64,000 nt of DNA from Gnetum montanum (lineage: Eukaryota > Streptophyta > Gnetopsida > Gnetales > Gnetaceae): the NCBI GenBank assembly GCA_015680685.1, contig MNCI01010808.1, forward strand, positions 55,242 to 119,241, written 5' to 3'. Position numbers and translations under genes: made by a program. Under the pieces are notes generated by a model. The model saw only the letters and a list, made by a program, of their open reading frames with translations, was not told the DNA's origin and did no database searches. How positions within the stretch are numbered: position 1 is the stretch's first letter; every line of letters begins with the position of its first letter. This document shows, piece by piece, positions 10,942 to 23,049 of this stretch.

Positions 10942-13900
10942 TCATTCTTGCATGTTCTATAAGCACCACATGCATACATATCATCATAACACATAACATA
11001 CATAAAACCTAGCCAATGCACATGACAACTAATGCCTCGCATTACATATGCAAACTTATAAAACAACCAATGTCACATACAAATCATACCTATTCTCATG
11101 GTAACTTATGCCCCATAGCACCCATGCATAAATTAACCATCATAGCCAACAACACTTTGTTGCTAAGCATCAAATCATGCTACTTCAAAGTAGTACATGA
11201 CCATGACATACATAGACATTGATACATCCATCACCATTAGGATTAATGATATATGCAATACCAATAAAACACATATCCATGTGGTAGCTAGCATAACCAC
11301 ACTTAATGTAACATGTGTATAATAGTTATGAGTACCCATAATCAAATATTTGTAGGTAGTCTTTTATTAGTTTTTTTATTATCCTGTATGGTGCTAGGGG
11401 TTGTTAATCGATGGCATGCAACCACTATCTTCTAGAGGACCAATCATAGGTTTAACTAGAAACTCTTCTAGATCACATACTAGCCATAGGGATGAATACA
11501 CCTATGTTCTTGCACTTCCAATATGAGGCCTAATCTAAGATAGAAACCTCAACAATGCATCATAGTGGGGGTTGTTATAGTATCACCCTTGAAATGCATC
11601 ATGTGACACCACCCAAGAGTCTTGAATTAGCTATGCAAGGGTGAACTTAAGGTGGAGTACGCCTCAATATTTACAATACCTATAAGCACAACATAAGTGC
11701 AAAAAACCTAGTAGTTCAAGGTTAGAGTACACCTAAAGTAATCATACAAGCAATGGACCAACAAGACACATACATATCTATGATCAATGAAGAGTACTAA
11801 CATACATACATAACACTATTTATTTAAAATAGCTAAGATATGCTCCTATTCAAATGCACTTATCCCTAATCTTTGCTCCAAAGAGAAGCATAGTGGCCTA
11901 AGCCAGAGAGGTAAAGCCTTCCTAATAGCCTACATGTCCTTATGATGAGGTGCACAAAGGAATCAAAGCCATGTAGTGTTCAGGTGATAATTAAGATAGC
12001 TAGACACTTGTAAGTATTTCTACACTTCTTCAGGCTTCTTTCAAAATGAAAATAGTCTTTGATTCACTAACAAGCCATGTTTTCCTATATAAGGACCAAC
12101 TCATAATTTCTAAGGTTTCTTATCTCACCAATGCTACTTGCATCATTGAAAAATTACGTAATATATCTATCTTGTTTAAGCCACATAAAACAACATAAGC
12201 AACCCATGCCACATGCATCATCAACATACATTAATACTAAGCATGCACAAATCAAAAACTAGCAATCATAAGTAACCTATATTACATGACTATACATACA
12301 AACATGTACATCGTAACCTAGTATTCATAAGCAACAAATGTTTCATAACCCTACATATAACATATGCATCACATAATATCACAATCCAACACATACATGA
12401 TTGGTGATAAAGGTATGGGACCATCCACATCATAACCTTATTAGTATAGATTAAATGTATTAAATACATAAGTAACATACTCATTCTACAATCAAGCATC
12501 ACATATCATCATCATAATACATGGTCTCACCTAAATATCGCACATAGAATACATAACTATCCATGTAAATCACATGATCCTTAAGATACCATACAGTTAG
12601 TCCATAGATTTCAACATACATATTATATTAGTATATAAAACCATGACCCTATTGCCATTGCATTATCACTAACTATCAATTCATTTTTTTGAATCATTAT
12701 CTATTAATCACTACTCATGATGGGATCATGACCTTCATTTTAGGTGTAATCACAACCCATCACAACTCATCCTATCAAGAAAATTGAATAAAAAATTTAT
12801 CAATCTTCCATCATGACTTACAGTGAGCATTAGGAGCTCTATCTTGAATGGGCTAGAACAAGTGTCCAATACATTTTCATCATAAAACACACTACAATCC
12901 AACTATATAACCATTGAAACTAATATTCAAGTTCCAAAACCCTATTCTAATTAGATCATGAGTTATTTTTGACTCATAGTTTATATAAAATATCAATCCA
13001 AAAAAGTTAAATTAACCCTACAATTATAGAAAAATTAAGATCATAACCTAGTAATCAATTAAAGTACTACAATGGATCCTTATTGTTTTCAACAAAATCC
13101 ATATTATATGATGCCTAATACACATGCATACACCAGGCCTAATACATGAAATTTATTCCAAAAATATAGCATACTCAAGAAATGATGAACTAAATTGACA
13201 TATAACATATTCAAATTTCTATATCTCCCACACTCTTATGTGCATAAGGACACATACATTTCTTAGGAGGAGGAATATGGAAGAGGTAAAGGAAACCCAT
13301 CAATCATAATCGAAGTATATGGAAGTCTAAAATGATTACAAAAAAATCAACAACATAGATAAAACTCTAATTTTACCTAACCATCTATTGAACCTAATCA
13401 TAGGTAATAGCAACAAATCAAATCTAGCTCCTGAATAATCCCATGAGCTTACAACATGCACAAAAAAAATAACAATGGTAGTTTCCAAGTTCTTAGAATA
13501 AACATGCAAAGGATACATTGTCAAAAGGATATAAGGAAAAATATATTTTTATTTTAATAAATTTTTAATATAAAATTATAGTTATTCAACCATTTTCATA
13601 AGTCCATATGTAATTCTTACTACCTAACTAATACATCAAGGGTCCAAGACACATAACTTAGAAATAGAAGCTCCAATTCAAAACTGATCAAATCAATAAT
13701 AAGAAAATCACACATACTAAATATTCTTCCATAGATAATTCTAAACATCATCAAGCATAGCTATATAACTCAAATTAATAAATTCTAAACACTATGCATG
13801 AATCATAAACACATATCATAATACTGGACTTTTCCCAATCCTTCATCTTTGCCAATCATAACTCCTACCTAACACATCTTGCAAGATTAGTGTGGGTAAT

Positions 13901-16050
13901 CATTTTATGAAATTATAAATGGAAAATATAAATCACCTATCATGAAAAATCATAAGGCAGCATAAAGCATATAATATCACATGCCAATTAGCCCACATAC
14001 ACCCTTGACCATGATTCACTCACACACATAACTAGACATCATACCTTATTCTATAAATAAACCTCTTGCATTGTAAAAAACTTTGGAAGCTATTCTATGG
14101 TGATTAATTTGGATATATCATGTGAAGAATCATGAATGTATCCTTTCAATGTTAAGTAGTAATTACCTTCTATAAGCTACAAATGATAAAACAAGATAAA
14201 ACCTAAAGTCAAGTTAGAAAATTAAGTATCATTTGATTTCACATTACAAGCTAGGAGTAATAAAATAAAGCATAGCCTAAATTCAAATCTAAAACTCAAG
14301 AATGTCATTTCATTTAATATTAATAATTTAATACTATTGATGATAAACATATGTAATGTTAAAATAAGAAACTATCCACATAAGTTCAATATTACCAGTA
14401 TGTAAATCAAAGGTTTCCATATTACCTAGTGTAGTCTTTACTTTTACATAAATTTAAAAGTTATATGTTTGTTATAAATATTCATGCTAATGGAAACATA
14501 AAAAGTAAAAAATATCCACCTCATAGCTATGAGCATACATTATTTCAAAAAATCATCTCTTGTCATGTAACCCTTTTGGTATTATAAATACTCCTTCAAC
14601 ATCATTTACAATTTCTTGAAGTTAACTCATAGTAACGACTTTCTTTTCTTTTAACAATATAATTTGTTCCTTCAACTTATTTTTACTTTTCATTTCATCT
14701 TTTGCAACTATAAATATGTAATTAGAAAAAAAATTCAATGTCATATTAATTTATGCATTTAACTAATATATCTCATGCCTATGAGACCTTACAAATTCAA
14801 CTTAAGAACCCCTATTCCCTCAATTAAGTACAAAATCATAATGTTGGAACTAAACTTTTAATATGTAAAGTTACCAAAAATAACAAGAAAATTACAATGA
14901 TTAAGCTATGATACAAAGAACCACATTTGATGTAACTATAAGCAACTAAGGTAAATTATTCAAAACTAAAGAAAATGACAAAGATTCATTAAAATTATAG
15001 AAATCATAGGAGTCTCCTATAGATAATATGCATATAACATATAGCTTATGATTGGTTAGGAATTAACTTGAATTTATGATTTAAACTACCTTTAATACTA
15101 TTTGATCAACTCAAAGTAAAAATCACCACAACTAAGAATATGAGCTAATAAAAAATAGGAATATTTTCTCTTAATGAGAAGCACAACTCAAAAAATACAC
15201 TTATGATGCAAGTAAAAGTAGAAGTATAGAAATAAGAGAATGAAGTAGAGGCCTTAACTCAATAGAAAGAATAAGTAAATTAGATTGCAAAAAAGGACTA
15301 GAGCTAATTTTAGCAACAAAGTCTCAACTTTTCCATCTCATCCTTAACTTCCGATTTTGAACCAAACATATAGGCATAAAAAATACTTAGAGTGATGCAA
15401 ATGCAAATGCAAGTGATTGAAAAATACCTTTGTATCAATTTATAGGTGCAACAGTAAGAAATAAATTTAATGTAGGTGGTTATGACATGCACCATCTTAT
15501 GATTCTTATCTCTTTACCCAAGTAACAATTTCTAATTGCATTACCGTTTTTTCTTGGAAATGAAATAAATATTTATTACTATTGTAGTAGAAAAATTTAA
15601 ATGGTTACATTATTATTGTAGTTATTCACATGATGTATTCTCTTATCTTTGAGTTGGTAAAGTATCTTAGATTAGGCTTCTAAGGTTATAGACTCCTTCT
15701 AGGATAAAATTCTTCTTTTCTAACTTGATGTGTGGATGTTGGGGCTACAAAAATTCATCTTATACTTGTGAGATAAGTGATGTATTTTACTTTTATACAT
15801 TAATTACTTCATGCCATGGATCTTGCTAATATCAATAATGTTGAATATTAGAGAAAATTTAAATTAGGCTAGTAAAGGCTATTTCATAAGCATTTGCAAA
15901 GATCTCCATCTTCCTATTGGAACTTCAACTTGTAACAAGTTTTATTCACATAATTCTTTCATTGCTAAATATTATCATGAATATGTTCATGAACCTTTAA
16001 ATGAGACTATACTAGATCCTTTACAAATATAATTAATATCATTATCAATG
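10942..16050. other. AT-rich non-coding DNA, ACAT-rich in part
   Basis: From about 10,960 to 12,560 the plus strand is rich in CATA, ACAT and CATG words, giving long spurious frames full of His, Thr, Met and Ile. From 12,600 to 16,050 the DNA is strongly AT-rich. I recognise no gene, LTR pair or RNA here. Old LTR or leader sequence is possible. Confidence 0.4.
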
Positions 16051-16059
16051 CTTAAGAAA

Positions 16060-16990
16060 GTCATGGATGTGGAACTTTTGGTATGTCAAAACATTAAGAA
16101 AAATGGAGAACAAGGTTGTTGTGTAGTTGTGTGATTGTTGTGTTTGAAAGACAAGAACTTTTATTGAGATAAGAAGATTTATGAAAGCTTAAGAACATAG
16201 ACAAGGAACAAAGAATTTAAAATGCAAAGGAAGTTGAAGAAAGATGTCTCCAAGAAATAGTAGATGTCTTGGTAGAATTGAAGGATGCACATTCAAAGAC
16301 ATCTTGAAGAAATAGTAGATGTCTTCATCAGAAAAATATGTATTTTCCTAGATAGAGACATCTTCTCAAAATGAATACCAATTTCAAAAATATGTCTTTC
16401 CCAAACAAAGACGTATTCCTAGAATGAAGACTAGTTTTAGAAAGACATATTTCACCAAACAAAGACATCTTTCTAAAATAGAGGCCAAATGCAAAAAGAC
16501 ATCTCAAATACAAAGAATATGTCTTCCATGACTTTTAGCTAGTTGCTACATGAGTTTCAAGATGGATTTGGAAACATAGTGGCTATAAGAAGACATCATT
16601 CTCATTGGGAAATGTGCAAGCTCTTGTACTATGATTTTGTAATCAATTGTCAATCATTGTAATTATTGTTGCTTCTAATTATATTATCTTTTGTCAATTC
16701 TAAAGTGCATTATACCTCCAAGTAAAAGGATTAGTAAACTAAGTTTCATTCATTCGTTGTAATTGTTGTTCTTTCTATTTGCCCTATGGGGTTGATGTGC
16801 TTCTTGCAGGAAGAAATCTTGATTGAGCTTGTTTTGATCCTACAGGCTTAAATGGTTATGTAGTGCCATAAAACTCTAGAGAAAAGCTCAAGATTGTAAA
16901 GGTTGTGGAAGCCTAGAAACCATATTTTAAGCTTGTCAGGACCTTGCAAGGTTGAGTGGTTGGTGCATCATCACAACACTCTTGAGTGGA
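16060..16990 (+). mobile_element. Possible Ty1/copia-like LTR
   Basis: The segment contains some twelve diverged copies of AAGACATCTT or its complement AAGATGTCTT at 16,232-16,600, then a TG/AT-rich stretch with repeated TTGTAAT. At 16,996 the sequence TGGTGTCGTATC follows a CA and could be a decayed TGGTATCAGAGC primer-binding site (8 of 12 bases). There is no second LTR and no coding sequence of this family in the window, so this is a weak call. Confidence 0.25.
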
Positions 16991-17580
16991 GTTTAAAACT
17001 TGTACATGGTGTCGTATCTTTCAAACCACAATTTTGAAGGAACAAAGTCCAAAGGTGTTCTTGAGAACTACCCTCTATGTGTGGACTACCCAAGTTGGGG
17101 AACCACCTTAAAATCAATGTGGTCTTTGTGTCAAAGAAGTTCATTGGTGAACTTATTCATCCCCCCTTCCCCTTCTAAGTTCAACAATCCTCAATGGATG
17201 CCTTCTGTAAATAACATTGAATGGAGTCATCCTTGTGCTAAGATACACTGAATTGTTGTAAGTTTAGCTTAAGGAAGTTTTTATTTCCACAATCTTGGAT
17301 TCTTTCTTTACAAGAAACATAACAAATTTTCCATGATACTATTTACTACTTTAGTTTACCCATCAATTTAGGGATCACACGTATTAAATTAAAACCTCTA
17401 GCCTATATACTTTCTCAAATTTTGTCAGAATGAACCCATGAACTTAACATCCTAATCACTTACAATGTTTTAGGAAATGTTATGCAACTTCACAATCTCA
17501 TGAAAGAATAAATTTTATACCATGTTGATATCATGAGTTTTATAAGAGGAGAGAAAATGAGTCATTTTTTAAAATATGTC
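16991..17580. other. Unassigned sequence between possible LTR and chromoviral pol
   Basis: A plus-strand frame at 17,000-17,251 (83 residues) is open but has no recognised motif. The rest is AT-rich and may include the tail of the minus-strand integrase that ends here. Confidence 0.35.
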
Positions 17581-17589
17581 TATAATAAC

Positions 17590-17900
17590 TAAAATACAAT
17601 TATTACCCTTATATCTATATGGAATAATTTTAATGATATCAATGTTAATGTCTTCCCATGATTGTTCTTGAACTGGTAATGGTTCATATAATTCATCATT
17701 TGTGGTTTTTCCATTTCCATTCTAGCATATTGAGTAACCCTTAACATATTTCTTCATTTGCATCCTTAGCCAATAAAAATATATTTACAACCTTTTTATA
17801 TTTTTATTCTAACCCACATGAGTTGAAAGCCACTACTATTGTTCATAAATTAATTTCTCTTGAAGGCTACTCTATGCATCAACAACCTTATTTGAGAACT
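17590..17900 (-). pseudogene. Chromovirus-type integrase fragment
   Basis: The minus strand reads LPVQEQSWEDINIDIIKIIP and then YRYKGNNCILVII. This matches the start of the integrase catalytic core, where LPxPxxPWxDISxDFI precedes the first acidic residue region and KGxxxIxVVVD follows. Upstream, a frame with YIFIG and NMLRV covers the zinc-binding part with its cysteines largely lost. The integrase would have inserted the cDNA. It is in line with RNase H and RT at higher coordinates, as in a minus-strand pol. Confidence 0.75.
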
Positions 17901-18059
17901 CTTATTGTGCTTCATCATGAAGTTGTATTTCTATAATTGCTCCATCCACATTATATGCTTTATATTTAAATTTGACTATTGTTGAATCAATTATAAAGTT
18001 TTATGATTCATAAAAAAAACAAATTCTTTTAAAAGTAGGTAATTCCACTAACATTTTAG

Positions 18060-18230
18060 TACCTACAAAATGGCATAAATCTCCTTTTTATAAGTGAAAC
18101 ACTTCATGAGTCATTCAACATTTCACTCAAATAAGCTACAACGTTATTATCCTAGTTGAGAAATATTCCAATGGCTTCTCCACTCGCATCACAATCTACC
18201 TAGAACACTTTAAGAATATCTAACAATCAA
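18060..18230 (-). pseudogene. Chromovirus-type RNase H fragment
   Basis: The minus strand reads VDCDASGEAIGIFLN, stop, DNNVVAYLSEMLNDS. This is the conserved opening of the Ty3/gypsy RNase H domain, with the catalytic aspartate of CDASG retained. The stop sits where LSQDG has glutamine. The following AFKCTP-like segment at higher coordinates is the connection domain. It degrades the RNA strand during reverse transcription in a live element. Confidence 0.8.
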
Positions 18231-18373
18231 AGAATTGATGTTTTTACCAAATTTATATTAAGTTGCTAGAATATATGATCCACCATTGGGGTACACTTGA
18301 ATGCACATTGATTTTCACCCTTGATGATGTTAATCATTAAAACTATTATTCCATTGAAATTCTAAATAATATT

Positions 18374-18561
18374 TCTTTAGATACTTACTAGTCCATAGAA
18401 TAACCTCTCCTACGTAATCATTCATGGAATCTACTAATTTATGATAACCTTCACTTTATTCAAATCTTCTTTAGATACTTACTAGTCCATAGAATAACCT
18501 CGCCTATGTAATCATTCATGGAATCTGATGATTTATGATAACCTTCACTTTATTCAAATCT
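18374..18561. repeat. 94-bp tandem duplication inside pol
   Basis: Two adjacent copies, 18,374-18,467 and 18,468-18,561, begin TCTTTAGATACTTACTAG and differ at only a handful of positions. The duplication lies between the RNase H and RT remnants and arose after the element had inserted. Confidence 0.9.
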
Positions 18562-18639
18562 TCTTTCAAATATTATTCACAAATAACAAAGCTCAAATAA
18601 ACCAATTCATTCTTCTTAAAGCTACATTTCCTAAAATTT

Positions 18640-19103
18640 ATCAAGATTTATTCTTCTTGTAACCTCCTTAGCATCCATTAGAGTTACTCTAAGTTCTTTT
18701 CTTGTGATGTATAATGTGCAAGAATATCATCAAGAAAGACAATGATAAATCTATTTAGAAAAGGCTTTATTAACTTAATCATTAATCCCATAAAGGTTTT
18801 TGGAGCATTCATAACCTTCAAAGACATTATTCTCCATTTGTACAATCCATCTGCAATATGAAAAGCTATCTTCCACTCATCACCTTTAAGAATTCTAATA
18901 TGACATTACCTACTTTTGAAATCTATTTCGCTAAAAATTCCAACTTCTAGGAAATTATTTAAGATATCATCCATCATAACCATGAGATATTGGTACCTTA
19001 CTATAATCTAATTAATGGCTTGGACATCAATATAGATCTAGAACTCTTCTAATCCTTTCTTTAGCATCAGTAATATTAGTACTACACATGGGTTGAGGCT
19101 TTT
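18640..19103 (-). pseudogene. Chromovirus-type reverse transcriptase, 5'-truncated
   Basis: Reading the minus strand from 19,103 down: a LNPCVVLILLMLKK opening, then IYIDVQAIN, then MMDDILNNFLEVGIFSEIDF, then ILKGDEWKIAFHIADGLYKW, then MNAPKTFMGLMI, then VFLDDIL. These are RT motifs in order, and FLDD (about 18,720-18,740) keeps both catalytic aspartates. GDEWKTAF and GLYEWLVMPFGL are typical of chromoviruses. The gag, protease and extreme RT start are missing because an Athila-type LTR begins at 19,117. Confidence 0.85.
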
Positions 19104-19116
19104 ACAAACTAGTTAA

Positions 19117-20080
19117 TGAGTAGTGGGTAGTCCCTATGCCCAACTACATGAATCACAAGTGTTCACACATAATCTAGTCCAATTTGGTGGACTTATTTAC
19201 CTAAGTGGCTAATATTTCTAAATGGTGAATTATGTGGTTGTAAGTCATTATCTCTCCAATCCACACATGTGCTTATCTGTATGTATGGTTAAGTGCAGTT
19301 TTAGCATAAGATATCTATTTTTGTGTTTTTTAATTATTTTTCCCCTATTAGATGATTTTATGAATATTTTATAATTAAATTAATTAAATAATTAACTACT
19401 TCATTAACTAACTATCCTAATGTGGAGTATTCATTCCCATTTATCATACATATCCTAAACCTATATTAACACTAATGGATTACCAAGAGTATACTATTGG
19501 ACACACAAAGTATCCACTATTAGGATTACTAAGTGTTAACATGTTACGCTTGAAATGATTATACTCATGTGGCTAATGAATGATAATATTAATTAATTAA
19601 GAATACGAAAGTAAATTTCCCGTAATGTAAAGTACTTCAAAGTAGAATTAAGCTAGTCTAAGTGTTGCAATGGATGTAGAAAATCTTGATTTTATTACCA
19701 TCCAGGAAAATGTGTCCATAGGCACTCAAATAAAAAGTCATAAAATCTCATAAATCCATGTTGTGGGCACTTAGAGAAAAAAATATTCTAACTCTCAAAA
19801 GAAGAAACTACAAGAATTTAGATAAGGCTAAGAATGAAATACGCCATAAATGTGAGGGATATGTGTGTTTTTATAGGAAATGAATACATTAGTGTTAATG
19901 TACCTACATCAACACATCCTAGTGTGCATCAACTAGGATACATCAATAGGGTTATGTTAATGTGCATGCATTAACTTATCTTGTATTATTAATTGTTCAT
20001 CATACATCCATTATGTACTAAAAACTCATCCTTGAGTGAACAAAATTGGGATTGAGTTTCTTACAAAATTTGAGGAAGTA
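19117..20080 (-). mobile_element. Athila-type LTR (family 1), probable 3' LTR of copy B
   Basis: It is homologous to 8,795-9,720 and 62,427-63,475. It begins TGAGTAGTGGGTAG in plus orientation and has, on the minus strand, TATAAAAA (19,868-19,876) then AATAAA (19,691-19,696). The env-position ORF lies to its right, so for a minus-strand element this is the 3' LTR. Its left edge touches the truncated chromoviral RT. The five bases before it are GTTAA, and a matching duplication at the far end was not found. Confidence 0.65.
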
Positions 20081-20097
20081 TGAAACTTATTAACAAA

Positions 20098-20126
20098 GAA
20101 ACTAACTAACTAACTCTAACTAACTT
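20098..20126. repeat. (AACT)n microsatellite
   Basis: Interrupted AACT repeats lie next to the outer part of the LTR. Confidence 0.7.
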
Positions 20127-20199
20127 TGAATGTCGAACTGTAAATTTTTACAAAGAATTAGTGTCCCTTACAAAAAAATTGGATACTTAGATAAAATTA

Positions 20200-22990
20200 T
20201 AGTAGGCACTTATTCAATGGATGGAGGCATGATGAACTCTCATACTTTCTTGGAGGTGGATGCTCCTATATCTCAGATGGTTCTCCATCTCATCTTAATG
20301 CTATTGGTGGCTAAGGATACCCTATTGCTTTAAAAGCATTTAAAAGCTCTTTCATCTTCTCCTCTTTTCTTTGTGGATCATACATAATCCAAGATGCTTT
20401 TCCTATATGGGTCAGTGTAGGAATGTTCCATGGGCATGACATCAAATTTAAAACTTTCCTTCACATTGATTAACTAGGATGAAAATGTCTTACATTTAAT
20501 GTTGAATGTCTTTACAAGATTCTATAGCTCCTAGTAGTTATTCATCCTTCTTGCTAAGTTCTCAACAATAGATTATTAGTTAATGAATCTAATTTTAAGA
20601 ACCTCAAGCCCAAAATTGACTGTCTCTAATGGTTTTTTTTATTTATGGAGCTTGTACTCTATTACATAGAGGAGGTAGGAGCTGGAAACCTACATCTCTA
20701 ATTTTGATCTTAGCCTCCCCACTATTAGCATTGTTAAGCTTTCATATTAGAGGTTGGAAAGCTTTATAAATCTATCATCTCCTTGATTTGCAACTCCTTC
20801 ATATATATCTCTACATTATTGTATATATTTAATCAATCAAAGATGGGTAGCCATACATCGCCTCTTTGCTAGAGTTTTTAGAAGATCTCATTCATCTTTT
20901 CCTTTGTTAATTTTGTTTTATTCTTATTTAACTCCTTAAGTAGCCCAACTTGGTTCTTGTAATAATTCTTCACTCTTTTGAATTTTAAGACCTCATTCTT
21001 CTAGGAAACTACCTCAATTATAGCCTTTTGGTAAAGAGTATGAACCTCCTCCATCAAGAGATTATAATTTTTTGTAGCCAACCTCCTCAAGTCCAAGCTC
21101 ACCTTGGCTAGCTACTCCTACTACTAGTGTATATACATGACTAGTTGATCCTTCTATTGCTTAACATTTCATAGGCAATGATTATCCTTGGTGAGGACCA
21201 AGTTCTCCTTATGAATCTACAATAGGTTCTTGTTAATGTTGTTAGTCATAGCCTCTAATACAAATGCATCAAAGATTATCATTTCTTTTACATTCTTGGC
21301 CTCTTGGTATTTTTGTTGAAGCTATTGAAAAGCTTCATCCCATGTTAGCTCTAGCTTAAGAATGGTGGGGTTGGGGAGACAACCTCTCAACTTAGCAACT
21401 TCAGTAGCCAACCATTGATTGGTCATAGTGGCCTCCTTAAGTTGTTCATTGACAATCAATAGCTTATCCCTCATCTCAAGTAGCTATAACTAGTTTTCTA
21501 TGATTCCATATAAGAGATCAAAGATATCTAGAAGTAGTTTCTTTTCTCCCACCTATCTTTCCAACACCTCCTTATCTTGGATAGTGCTCATCCAATTACT
21601 TTCTACTTCTAAAAATGCATGAATGTCTACCATGTTAGTGATATCTAGTACAAACATCACATGAGAATTTAGAATTTCCACTACTCTATCAACAACTACC
21701 TCCATCACTATCTCCTAGTCTTTATGTTGCATTAATAGGATTGTTGCTCCCTTACCTTCCTCCAAACTAACTAAGCTCTAGCTTTTTCTAAAATCTTAGA
21801 AAATTTTTATTTGGGAATGGACACTATGACCTCCATAGCACTTGGATTGGACATTGTGGGTGCTTGGTTCCTTTGCATGGAGAATAAGGAGGCTATTTAA
21901 TTGTCTAGCAAACTAATGATCCTCAAAACCTTATTTAAGTGGCTTATGGTTGAACAGTAAATGGATGAATCCCTACCACTTAAAAATCCTTGTTATTTTT
22001 GTAGATGTTGCTTCAAAAGTTCTTTAAATATTTTATTAACTATAAGGAACTCTAGTGTAGTTTCTAGGATTGCAGGTGGTGCTGATGGTGGCTACTTATC
22101 TTCTTATAACTTTGTTATTTCCTTATCCTTCATCATTTCCTATCATAAACTAGTAGGAGCATGGTGGACCACATCATTCAAGTAGTGAGCTATTTCTCCC
22201 TTTTTCATAGCTTATGTATTAAACACGGAAAGGGGAGTTTCTTCCTACCCTTCTTATTTTCCTTGAAGTGTTTCTCAATTTTTAGGAAATTAAGTTAGGA
22301 TAGGTTGATTAGGAATTTCTTGCTTAAAGTAGTACATGCATTGGTAGAGAAGATTATCACCTTACTGGGCCTCACTATTGGATTCAAATGATTGGTCACA
22401 ATCTTGAAATATGCTCTATTTTCTTTTGTAAGGTCACGAAAATCCTTACGATCCACCATGCAGCATCACTAGATCCATTCATTTTTGTCCTCTAGCTCAA
22501 CCTTTGTTAATATTTTAGCAAAGTTTTCCCTACTGTTTAGTAAACTAAGGTCTTTAGCTATGGAAAAAACTAAATAAGAGATGGTAATGTCCTTCATTGT
22601 CATTGCCATGTCTCCTTGTTGGTTGTTCCAAAATAAGTAAGTCTCTCCCATGTACTAGTCTCCACTATTAGAGAGAATGGACAACAAGGGAGACCCCTAC
22701 AATTGTGTCTTGACCACTAGTTTCAAGAAGGATCTAAAGTTCATCTCCTAGTGGATGAAACTTTGGACCTTCTTGGTCTTGATGTATTGTAAGCAAGCCT
22801 CCGTGAGGGTGACCTCTAAGTTTGAGCTTGGTCTAGAAGCCTCATCCTACCTGGATTGGCTTGTTTCCATAGTGAGGATCTACCTAATTGATTCTACTTT
22901 GGGTTACCCTCGAAGACATCCAATAGCATGTGTGACATTAGCTGCTTGCTCTTGGGGTTGTGGTTGCTACTATTGTTAGCCCCTTCCTAC
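20200..22990 (-). pseudogene. Long coiled-coil ORF in the env position, copy B
   Basis: This decayed minus-strand gene lies between the post-integrase spacer and the 3' LTR. Its first part (about 22,750-22,469) reads FRSFLKLVVKTQL, then GETYLFWNNQQGDMAMTMKD and KILTKVELEDKNEW, which weakly resembles the xTLEDV region of plant mobile domain proteins. A basic stretch follows (KKGRKKLPF). The region 21,750-20,900 is a long heptad-rich coil with LEVESNWMSTIQ, KEVLERQVGEKKLLLDIFDL and DEAFQQLQQKYQEA, broken by stops that are often at expected Gln. I see no fusion peptide or membrane segment, so an envelope role is not shown. The end near 20,200-20,600 is homologous to 63,480-63,900. Confidence 0.55.
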
Positions 22991-23049
22991 TCATGGTCAC
23001 TTTTCCCTAGGTTGTAATGGCCCTCCCACTTGCTATTGTCATTTTAGTG

